A stretch of 5,846 bases of DNA from an uncultured Collinsella sp. (GTDB lineage: Bacteria > Actinomycetota > Coriobacteriia > Coriobacteriales > Coriobacteriaceae). Shown piece by piece: positions 1 to 4,859 of the stretch. The DNA lies in contig CALJCO010000103.1 of assembly GCA_938023905.1 (NCBI GenBank), positions 1-5,846 on the forward strand, written 5' to 3'. The stretch's first letter is position 1. Each line of letters starts with the position of its first letter. Made by a program: the position numbers and the translations under genes. Under the pieces are notes generated by a model. It saw only the letters and a program-made list of their open reading frames with translations. It did no database searches and was not told the DNA's origin.

Positions 1-202
1 AGAGGTGGTAGAAGCCGTCGAAAAGGCTCTTGAAGCCAAAGGCTTGCTGCCAGTCCGCCATTCCTGCGCGCGCCATGCCCGCGCGGTTGTAATGGTTGAA
101 CCCGGCGGCGCTCGACATGCCCGAGCCGATGCCGACGATGATGGCGTCGGCATCATCGATAAGGCTTCGAAGCCTACGCGCTTCTCTTTCTAGGGGTGGC
201 AT
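1..202 (-). CDS. Third Sir2-family (class M sirtuin-like) protein, N-terminal part only
   Basis: The first 67 codons of a gene that runs off the left edge of the window. The ATG is at 202..200. It overlaps the end of the preceding gene by 13 nt, and a GAGGAG ribosome binding site (216..211, 8-nt spacer) lies inside that gene, so translation is probably coupled. After a short charged helix (MPPLEREARRLRSLI) comes the Rossmann NAD-binding segment ADAIIVGIGSGMSSAAGF, residues about 18-35, which aligns with the GAGxSxxSG loop of sirtuins and with the GAGAGLSAAAG version of SirTM proteins. It is followed by NHYNRAGM and by FGFKSLFDGFYHL, resembling the segment after the first motif in SirTM proteins. 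The catalytic region and any zinc-binding cysteines lie outside the window, so activity cannot be judged. Membership of the Sir2 superfamily is well supported by motif and context. The substrate is unknown. Confidence 0.82.
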   Translation of the reverse strand, partial: MPPLEREARRLRSLIDDADAIIVGIGSGMSSAAGFNHYNRAGMARAGMADWQQAFGFKSLFDGFYHL

Positions 203-888
203 CGGGCGATCTCCTCGAAAGCCGGGGCCATATCGCCGTCAACGAGAATCGTCTCGCACGAAGCGTCGGGCGCCATGGCCTGGCTGTAGTTGAACACGAT
301 GTAGGTGGCGTGCTCGCAGGCGTTCGCGATCTGGGTGAGCATGCGCTTTATGACGCCGTTGTGCAGTCCCACGCCAAGTTCGAGGATGGCGACCCTGCCG
401 TTGCGATGGGCTTGCACAAGACGCGCGAGCTCGTCGAGCTGGGCCATGGCGAGGGCGTCTGGATGGGCGAGGCACCGCTCGTCAACCGACGTGCGCGTGC
501 TCCCCTCAGTCTCGAGCACGCGCTCCTCGTCGAACCCGGCGCGCGCGAAGTGCCCGTCGATGTTGCATGTGACCACGAAGGTGTCGGCGTGCTCCGTAAG
601 ACGCCGCAGCCCGTTCATGAGCGAGCCGGGCTCATATTCGAGATACTCCTTTTGATGGAACCGCTCGGCCCATCGGCGTCGCACGCTGGCATCCGGGGAA
701 GCGAGCCCCTGCAGTATGCAGCCGATGCCGTCTGCCTGGGCGAGGTCCCCGTACGCCTCTTGGAAATGAGCATCGGCGCAGAAAAGGTTGAGCCCCTCCG
801 CCATGTCGAGTCCGTTGCTAGCGCCGATGATGACAAGATCCGCTTCGGCTAGCGCCCTGCCTATGCGAACTGCTTTCGCCGTCTCCAT
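190..888 (-). CDS. Divergent Sir2-family protein lacking the zinc module (SirTM paralogue)
   Basis: A 232-aa Sir2-like protein encoded directly behind the larger sirtuin gene. Only 3 nt separate its ATG (888..886) from the upstream stop, and its GGGAGG ribosome binding site (900..895) lies in the upstream coding sequence. Recognisable landmarks are a modified NAD loop GASNGLDMAEG (residues 22-32), TCNID (107-111, matching the TxNxD motif), TEG at 127-129 where SirTM proteins have TQG, and ILELGVGLHN (168-177), which matches the late ELGVG motif. The two CxxC pairs that hold zinc in ordinary sirtuins are absent: after TEG there is one isolated Cys (139), and the protein is about 90 residues shorter than its neighbour. 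The Ser-Ala-Ala of the NAD loop is also replaced. The fold is probably kept, but catalysis by the usual mechanism is doubtful. It may be a partner or regulator of the neighbouring sirtuins, or an enzyme with altered chemistry. Confidence 0.85.
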   Translation of the reverse strand: METAKAVRIGRALAEADLVIIGASNGLDMAEGLNLFCADAHFQEAYGDLAQADGIGCILQGLASPDASVRRRWAERFHQKEYLEYEPGSLMNGLRRLTEHADTFVVTCNIDGHFARAGFDEERVLETEGSTRTSVDERCLAHPDALAMAQLDELARLVQAHRNGRVAILELGVGLHNGVIKRMLTQIANACEHATYIVFNYSQAMAPDASCETILVDGDMAPAFEEIARCHP

Positions 889-891
889 GCG

Positions 892-1857
892 CTACCTCCC
901 CAGCGTCTTGCGCACGTCGGCGAGCACGTCGGCGATGTCGGCGCGAACGGCGAGCCCCCGATCCTCGATCGCGCGGGGGAGAAACTGCGTCTTGTTGTTT
1001 ACGGCGATGTAGCTGGCCTGCGGTAACTGCGCCGTGAGGGCCCAGAACGGCTCCTGGATAAACGCGGGCGTCATGCGGCCCACACCCAGCTCGAGGAAGA
1101 GGATCCTCTGCCGTGCGTGCGCGTCGAGCCAGTCGGACACCTTGCGGTACTGCTCCTCGTAGAGTTCGCCCTGCAGGAAGTTGCCGTAGCCGCGAACCCA
1201 GGGGAACGCCTCTGCTCCGCAGTGCGGGCAGCGCGGCACGAGCTCTGTCGGAACCTCCAGACCGTCTCCCATGGCCTCTACCATGTGGGAGACCGGCTCG
1301 ACCGCGTTCCACACCTCGTCGGTGCAACAGTGGGAGCACTGAAAGAAGCGGTGGTCGCCTTGGATCTCTGCCACTTTCTCCCAGGGATAGAGCTTCACAA
1401 ACTGCGTGTCCTGGTTGGTGGTGAGCACGAAGAAATCCTTCTCGGCGAGAATGGTGTCGAGGTCCCTGTAGGGCTTGCGCAGCGGGGCGTTGAGCGTGGT
1501 GTCGAGGAAGGTGGCGAGGTATCCCCAGCGCGCCTCGGCGGTGGGCCAGCGGTAGAACGACCCCTCGAAAGCGCCCTTGAAACCGTAGCGCTCGGCGAAT
1601 TTGCCGAAATGCCTGCGATAGGTTGCGTTGTCCTCGTAATAGAAGTCGCCGCCGCCCGCCGCGGAGAGCCCAGAGGCCCCGCCCACCAGCACGCAATCGG
1701 CTTCCTCGATCATGCGGGCGAAGTCCCTGATTTGCTGGTCGTAGGGCTCGGGCTCGCGGTCACTCAGCTCATAGGGCGTGCCGCCGCTGCGGTAGGCGGC
1801 CTGAAGGGAAAACGATTGGTTGGTGAGCTCGATAACGAGCTGCTCGTACAGGGTCAC
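892..1857 (-). CDS. Class M (SirTM-like) Sir2 protein, probable protein ADP-ribosyltransferase
   Basis: A 321-aa sirtuin using a GTG start at 1857..1855, chosen because AGAAGG sits 6 nt upstream and a TATAAT box lies just before that. NAD-binding loop GGASGLSAAGG is at residues 59-69, TTNQD at 146-150, and two zinc pairs CSHC (174-177) and CPHC (210-213) frame the zinc ribbon. LFLELGVGRMTP is at about 253-264. The position of the catalytic His in deacetylating sirtuins reads EIQGD, with Gln at 166. His-to-Gln plus the GLSAA loop are hallmarks of the SirTM class, whose studied members (Staphylococcus, Streptococcus) ADP-ribosylate a lipoylated GcvH-L protein rather than deacetylate. It heads a run of three Sir2-like genes and is divergent from a TetR gene. 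No macrodomain, GcvH-L or lipoate ligase gene is in the window, so its target here is unknown. General annotation as an NAD-dependent deacetylase would probably be wrong. Confidence 0.9.
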   Translation of the reverse strand: MTLYEQLVIELTNQSFSLQAAYRSGGTPYELSDREPEPYDQQIRDFARMIEEADCVLVGGASGLSAAGGGDFYYEDNATYRRHFGKFAERYGFKGAFEGSFYRWPTAEARWGYLATFLDTTLNAPLRKPYRDLDTILAEKDFFVLTTNQDTQFVKLYPWEKVAEIQGDHRFFQCSHCCTDEVWNAVEPVSHMVEAMGDGLEVPTELVPRCPHCGAEAFPWVRGYGNFLQGELYEEQYRKVSDWLDAHARQRILFLELGVGRMTPAFIQEPFWALTAQLPQASYIAVNNKTQFLPRAIEDRGLAVRADIADVLADVRKTLGR

Positions 1858-1863
1858 TGGATA

Positions 1864-1869
1864 CCTTCT
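1864..1869 (-). promoter_or_regulatory. Ribosome binding site deciding the GTG start of the first sirtuin gene
   Basis: Minus-strand AGAAGG at 1869..1864, followed by TATCCA and then GTG at 1857..1855. The frame stays open upstream (ATG at 1908 and other possible starts up to 2040), but those starts lack a comparable site. The upstream ones would also place the operator, the -10 box and part of the divergent tetR gene inside the coding sequence. Confidence 0.7.
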
Positions 1870-1876
1870 TTCAGCT

Positions 1877-1882
1877 ATTATA
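1877..1882 (-). promoter_or_regulatory. Candidate -10 box for the sirtuin operon
   Basis: A perfect TATAAT on the minus strand at 1882..1877, inside the left arm of the palindrome. Transcription would begin near 1870, giving a very short leader of roughly 13-15 nt before the GTG start. No good TTGACA-like -35 box lies at the usual 16-18 nt distance; the best hexamers there (GATACT, GGATAC) are poor matches. Either the promoter is activator-dependent or intrinsically weak, or the true start lies further upstream. Confidence 0.5.
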
Positions 1883-1897
1883 AACAGGTGTCTATAA
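1878..1897. promoter_or_regulatory. Imperfect palindrome, candidate TetR-family operator
   Basis: TTATAAACAGGTGTCTATAA reads as TTATA-n-ACA-nn-TGT-n-TATAA, an inverted repeat in which 16 of 20 positions are symmetric; the outer bases 1876/1899 also pair. Size and ACA-nn-TGT core are typical of operators bound by TetR-family dimers. It sits between the divergent sirtuin and tetR genes and covers the minus-strand TATAAT at 1882..1877. A bound repressor would therefore block the sirtuin promoter, and possibly the regulator's own promoter (a plus-strand TATAAA is at 1893-1898). The palindrome is seen directly; its use by this TetR protein is inferred from position. Confidence 0.65.
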
Positions 1898-1914
1898 AAA
1901 GTATCCATGTCGAT

Positions 1915-1928
1915 TTGCTTAAGAGCAA
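1915..1928. repeat. Small inverted repeat in the tetR leader
   Basis: TTGCT at 1915-1919 and AGCAA at 1924-1928 form a perfect 5-bp inverted repeat around TAAG, about 18 bp from the larger palindrome and upstream of the regulator gene. It could be a second protein site or a small hairpin in the tetR leader. It is short enough to occur by chance. Confidence 0.3.
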
Positions 1929-2000
1929 TGAACAGCTTCGGCCTGCTGTCGATAAACGAGCGTTTGCCGGGCATTGTCGAGCGTTGCAATTGGAGGGGTA

Positions 2001-2555
2001 ATGGAAGCGGGGAAGATCGATCGTCGCCGACGCTATACACTCTCGGTCATACGGGAGGCGTTCTTCGCGCTGCTGGCCGAGGTCGGCTTCGCGAAGATGA
2101 CGGTAGCGGATATCTGCCGCCGCGCCGATATCAACCGTGGCACGTTCTATCTGCACTACGAGGACAAGTTCGCCCTGCTCGACGCGCTTATCGACGAGGC
2201 CTTGGCGGCGGTGCCGCCGCTCGAGGGAACGGAGGCGGGTGCCCTCTGCCAGCGTCCGCCGGCAAACGATGACTATTATCTGCTCTACTCGGATGACGAC
2301 GCGTACGCCCGGGTGGCACAGCGCGTCGTCGAGCGCGGCGCCGAGCAGATGGTTCCCTCGATCATGGAGGAGACTGGGCTTTCGCGCGAGGACGCCTATC
2401 TGCTCTTCGTCCACAACGTCCAGGGAAATCTCGCGGTCAACCGCCTGCTCGGTTGGAGGCGAGGGCCCGAGTTTGCCCACGCTCAGGAGCTGCTCAGCGC
2501 CTATTCCGAAGGGGGCATGCGGGCGGTATCGGCTCGTCACGATCCCCGTAGTTGA
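2001..2555 (+). CDS. TetR/AcrR-family transcriptional regulator
   Basis: A 184-aa DNA-binding regulator. The N-terminal part carries the TetR helix-turn-helix: the first helix around RRRRYTLSVIREAFFALL (residues 9-25), then KMTVADICRRADINRGTFYLH (32-52), with ADINRGTFYLHYEDKFALL being the characteristic recognition-helix segment. The remaining roughly 110 residues form the variable ligand-binding and dimerisation domain and give no clue to the ligand; they may belong to the TetR_C_8-type C-terminal family, though this was not tested. The ATG at 2001 is preferred because GGAGG at 1992-1996 precedes it closely (4-nt spacer); an in-frame TTG at 1974 would bury that site. The gene is divergent from the three-sirtuin operon, with an imperfect palindrome between them. 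It is therefore most likely the local regulator of the sirtuins and perhaps of itself. Confidence 0.93.
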   Translation: MEAGKIDRRRRYTLSVIREAFFALLAEVGFAKMTVADICRRADINRGTFYLHYEDKFALLDALIDEALAAVPPLEGTEAGALCQRPPANDDYYLLYSDDDAYARVAQRVVERGAEQMVPSIMEETGLSREDAYLLFVHNVQGNLAVNRLLGWRRGPEFAHAQELLSAYSEGGMRAVSARHDPRS

Positions 2556-2759
2556 TTTTAACCGCAGGCCATTTCGGGCAGGCGACGTTGCTATGGCCCC
2601 TCTTTGGTTTTCGATGTTGTATAAGGCAATCGCAATCGCCTTGAGCTTCTTTAGGGAACTTGAGCAAGAGATATGGCCTGCTGGCGATTGATTAACCCCA
2701 TTTGTTTTGGTTACAAGAAAAAATGCTGCGCGCCTGCAGCATGAAGGAGAGGGAATCCT
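2556..2759. other. 204-bp intergenic region with interlocking inverted repeats
   Basis: No convincing gene lies here. The following repeats were found by eye. GCAGGCCAT (2564-2572) is matched by ATGGCCTGC (2673-2681), and its GGCCAT core also matches ATGGCC at 2593-2598, giving two mutually exclusive pairings. CAATCGCC (2633-2640) matches GGCGATTG (2683-2690) and crosses the first pairing. AAGGC (2623-2627) matches GCCTT (2638-2642), competing with the previous pair. CAATCG is directly repeated at 2627-2638. The 2567-2598 fold, followed by a T-rich stretch (2601-2611), might serve as a weak terminator for tetR. A weak promoter for the next gene may be TTGATT (2688-2693) and TACAAG (2712-2717), spaced 18 nt apart. 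Confidence 0.4.
2723..2742 (+). promoter_or_regulatory. Hairpin just upstream of the flavoprotein ribosome binding site
   Basis: ATGCTGC (2723-2729) and GCAGCAT (2736-2742) form a perfect 7-bp stem with the 6-nt loop GCGCCT. The stem ends 2 nt before the AGGAG ribosome binding site (2745-2749). In the leader RNA it could modulate translation or stability of the flavoprotein message. It lacks a following T run, so it is not a typical terminator. Confidence 0.45.
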
Positions 2760-3290
2760 ATGAATATCGTTGTATTGAGCGGCAGCCCGCGTAAGGGCGC
2801 CAATACCGATACCATGGTCGAGGCGTTTGCCGAGACCGCGCGTGAGGGCGGCCATACGGTCGAGGTCATCCGCGTTGCCAGCAAGAAGATCGCCGGCTGC
2901 TTGGGATGCCAGTACTGCTTCGCCCATGAGGGCGTCTGCGTGCAGAAGGATGACATGGCCAACGTGATTGAGTCGCTGAAAGACACCGACATGGTTGTCT
3001 TCGCTTCGCCTATCTACTGGTTTGACATCACTGCGCAGGAAAAGACCGCCATCGACCGCCTGTACGCCTTCGGTGCCACGGGTTTCCCGTTCACCAAGAC
3101 GGCCCTTTTGCTCGATAGCCACAGCGAGGGTGTCTATGATGCGGCGATCGCTATGTACAAGTCAACCTGCGCGTACTGCAAGTGGGAGGACCAGGGCATT
3201 GTCACGATTGGTGGCATGACCGAGCGCGACAGCATGGCATCGTCGCCCAAGTTGAAAGAGGTGCGAGAGCTCGCTCGCAAGCTCGCCTAA
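2760..3290 (+). CDS. Flavodoxin-fold NAD(P)H-dependent FMN reductase / iron-sulfur flavoprotein-like
   Basis: A 176-aa cytoplasmic flavoprotein. The N-terminus MNIVVLSGSPRKGANTDTM gives the first beta strand and the FMN phosphate loop GSPRKGANT (residues 8-16). FASPIYWFDIT (81-91) is the second flavin-contact segment common to NADPH-dependent FMN reductases of this family. Between them C47, C50, C53 and C60 form C-x2-C-x2-C-x6-C. That spacing matches the compact cysteine motif known from archaeal and anaerobe Isf proteins, which bind a [4Fe-4S] cluster beside FMN. A related, cluster-free subgroup keeps some of these cysteines, so the cluster is likely but not certain. Two more cysteines lie at 137 and 140. 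The ATG at 2760 follows AGGAG (2745-2749). The gene seems to be its own unit; a role in electron transfer or quinone, disulfide or oxidative-stress reduction is possible, with the substrate unknown. Confidence 0.88.
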   Translation: MNIVVLSGSPRKGANTDTMVEAFAETAREGGHTVEVIRVASKKIAGCLGCQYCFAHEGVCVQKDDMANVIESLKDTDMVVFASPIYWFDITAQEKTAIDRLYAFGATGFPFTKTALLLDSHSEGVYDAAIAMYKSTCAYCKWEDQGIVTIGGMTERDSMASSPKLKEVRELARKLA

Positions 3291-3470
3291 GGACAAGAAG
3301 AACGCATGGCAATCAGCGTTGGTGGAAATGCTTGCTGTCCTTACCGAGAGATAGGGGCGAATTCCCTCAAGTGCCGTATAGAACAATTTTTAAACGCAGA
3401 AAAATAACTGAAAACAAATTAATCCGCGTTAAAATATTGTCAAATAGAAGTTCATGAGGGAAGGTTACGT
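3291..3470. other. 180-bp intergenic region, A+T-rich in its second half
   Basis: No gene is supported. Right after the flavoprotein stop, AAGGACA (3289-3295) and TGTCCTT (3336-3342) form a 7-bp inverted repeat enclosing a smaller AACGC/GCGTT pair (3301-3305, 3316-3320). This could fold in RNA, but there is no T tract after it, so terminator function is uncertain. From about 3378 the sequence becomes markedly A+T-rich, the lowest-G+C part of the window, leading into the ATPase gene. Confidence 0.5.
3408..3435 (+). promoter_or_regulatory. Candidate promoter of the ATPase gene
   Basis: CTGAAA (3408-3413) and TAAAAT (3430-3435) are separated by 16 nt within the A+T-rich stretch, matching 4/6 and 5/6 of the consensus housekeeping promoter. 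Transcription would start near 3442, shortly before the GGGAAGG ribosome binding site (3458-3464). In A+T-rich sequence such matches are easily found by chance. Confidence 0.35.
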
Positions 3471-4760
3471 ATGCGTCGCAAGGCAGACGAGCTCCTTAGG
3501 GAATGGCGAGACAGAGCTGATAGAAAACCTTTGCTGGTCAAAGGCGTGCGCCAGTGTGGCAAGACCTATTTGCTCAGAACGCACGCCCAGGATCTTTTCG
3601 AATCGGTTGTCTACGTTAATCTTGAGAACGACCGGTCGGCGCGAGCGGATTTTTCGGGCGGTCTTGATCCTCATTCGATCGTACGTGCGATCGAGGCTCG
3701 TACGGGACAGCGTATCGTGCCTGGCAAAACCTTACTGTTCATTGACGAGATCCAGGCATGCGAGGAAGCGCTCACTTCCCTTAAATACTTTTGCGAAGAT
3801 GCTCCCGAGTATTACGTTGCGGCTGCCGGGTCGCTTCTTGGGGTTGCCATTAACCATCAGTCGTATTCGTTCCCCGTCGGAAAGACCGACTTGATTGAGA
3901 TGACTCCACTCGATTTCGAGGAGTTTCTCTGGGCGATGGGGCACGATCAGCTGGTCGACGAGATACGCTCATCATTCGAGATAATGGGTCCTCTTGCGCC
4001 AAGCCTTCATGAAAAGGCGCTTGGGCTCTATCGACAGTATCTTGTTGTTGGCGGAATGCCCGAGGCGGTCCAAACGTACATCGATGATCAGTCAATCATT
4101 GATGTGGCCGAAAAGCATCGGATTATTCTCGACGGATATTCCGCCGACACCAATAAATATGCTGATGAACGCTTGAGCGCAAAGACGCGTGCGTGCTTCG
4201 ATTCCATTCCACAGCAGCTTGCCAAAGAGAATCGTAAATTTCAATACAAGGTAGTGCGAGCGGGGGGCAATGCGTCTCTCTTTGGAGATGCTCTCGATTG
4301 GCTTGTATTGTCGGGTACGGTGGCGCGCTGCAGCCTAGTCGGGCAGATCGAAAGCCCTTTAGAGGCCTTCGTTAACCCTTCTGCTTTTAAAATCTATCAG
4401 GCGGATACAGGGCTGCTGGTCTCCAAGGCCGGTGCTCAACGCGCCGATATTCTTGCCGGTATCGGCGGCACATTCATGGGTGCACTTACCGAAAACTACG
4501 TTGCCCAACAGCTTTCAGCCATGGGTTATCCACTGCATTATTGGGCGCGAGATAATCGTGCGGAAATCGACTTTGTAGTAGAGAAGCAGGGATGCTTGTC
4601 TGCGATTGAAGTCAAGGCGGGGGAGAACACAAGATCTCGAAGTCTGTCCTCACTTAAAAAGACCCATCCGGGCGTGCGCCTTATCAGGCTATCGACTAAG
4701 CCCTTTGGAATGAATGATGGGCTTATGTCTGTTCCGCTTTATGCGGCATTTTGTCTATAG
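3471..4760 (+). CDS. AAA-type ATPase with C-terminal DUF4143 domain
   Basis: A 429-aa soluble P-loop ATPase. Walker A is GVRQCGKT (residues 25-32), Walker B is LLFIDEIQ (88-95), and AAAGSLLG (117-124) fits the sensor segment. TPLDFEEFLWAMG (145-157) and the YRQYLVVGGMPEAV stretch (187-200) are characteristic of the AAA_14/DUF4143 family. The C-terminal part (about 340-390) carries ENYVAQQL, YWARDNRAEIDFVV and AIEVKAG, with E341, D367, E380 and K382 arranged as in the PD-(D/E)xK nuclease-like fold that DUF4143 proteins share. Family members are common, often multi-copy accessory genes in gut bacteria and archaea; their physiological role is unsettled. The ATG at 3471 follows AAGG at 3461-3464. 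Sampled lines are about 42-55% G+C against 60-67% in the neighbours, suggesting horizontal acquisition. The gene is intact and not obviously co-transcribed with the flavoprotein. Confidence 0.92.
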   Translation: MRRKADELLREWRDRADRKPLLVKGVRQCGKTYLLRTHAQDLFESVVYVNLENDRSARADFSGGLDPHSIVRAIEARTGQRIVPGKTLLFIDEIQACEEALTSLKYFCEDAPEYYVAAAGSLLGVAINHQSYSFPVGKTDLIEMTPLDFEEFLWAMGHDQLVDEIRSSFEIMGPLAPSLHEKALGLYRQYLVVGGMPEAVQTYIDDQSIIDVAEKHRIILDGYSADTNKYADERLSAKTRACFDSIPQQLAKENRKFQYKVVRAGGNASLFGDALDWLVLSGTVARCSLVGQIESPLEAFVNPSAFKIYQADTGLLVSKAGAQRADILAGIGGTFMGALTENYVAQQLSAMGYPLHYWARDNRAEIDFVVEKQGCLSAIEVKAGENTRSRSLSSLKKTHPGVRLIRLSTKPFGMNDGLMSVPLYAAFCL

Positions 4761-4782
4761 GGATGATGCTGGTGTAATGCAT

Positions 4783-4820
4783 GGGGCCCGGGGCGCAGCG
4801 TTTACTGCGCTCCGGGCCCC
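4783..4820. terminator. Strong GC-rich hairpin between convergent genes, probable bidirectional terminator
   Basis: Arms 4783-4798 and 4805-4820 pair over 16 bp around a 6-nt loop. In the plus-strand RNA one pair is a G-U (4792/4811); in the minus-strand RNA that position is a C-A mismatch. It sits 22 bp after the ATPase stop and 39 bp from the stop of the convergent topoisomerase gene, exactly where terminators for both are needed. Neither side has a long T run (plus-strand tail GCTGCTTTG), so termination may rely mainly on stem strength. A second small hairpin, AAACC (4832-4836) with GGTTT (4842-4846), lies on the topoisomerase side and has four T residues after its stem in the minus-strand sense. 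Confidence 0.75.
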
Positions 4821-4859
4821 GCTGCTTTGTAAAACCATGACGGTTTAGTCGCCGTTGTT

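Noticed and set aside
1..1857. Sir2-based phage-defence system (ThsA, DSR or similar)
   Set aside because: The proteins are short, stand-alone and SirTM-like. No SLOG, TIR, Argonaute or large helical effector domain typical of those systems is visible in the window.
1974..2000. TTG start at 1974 for the TetR regulator
   Set aside because: The ATG at 2001 directly follows GGAGGGG. The nine extra residues (MSSVAIGGV) would be encoded by the ribosome binding site itself.
1117..2001. Long plus-strand open frame opposite the first sirtuin
   Set aside because: No recognisable motif, antisense to a gene with clear catalytic and zinc motifs. The plus-strand frame at 196-852 opposite the second sirtuin was dismissed for the same reason.
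1858..2040. N-terminal extension of the first sirtuin up to position 2040, overlapping the divergent regulator gene
   Set aside because: The extension would cover the palindrome, the TATAAT box and about 40 nt of the tetR gene. The GTG at 1857 has the better ribosome binding site, and the residues upstream do not look like a sirtuin N-terminus.
2620..2625. TATAAG as a promoter for the flavoprotein gene
   Set aside because: No acceptable -35 box or extended -10 was found at the right distance, and it lies within one of the inverted repeats.
1878..3122. Long minus-strand open frame of 414 codons
   Set aside because: It lies antisense to the well-recognised TetR and flavoprotein genes and shows no domain. 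Such open antisense frames are expected at this G+C.
4783..4820. Large palindrome as a transposon end or repeat element
   Set aside because: A single copy placed exactly between two convergent stop codons is better explained as a terminator.
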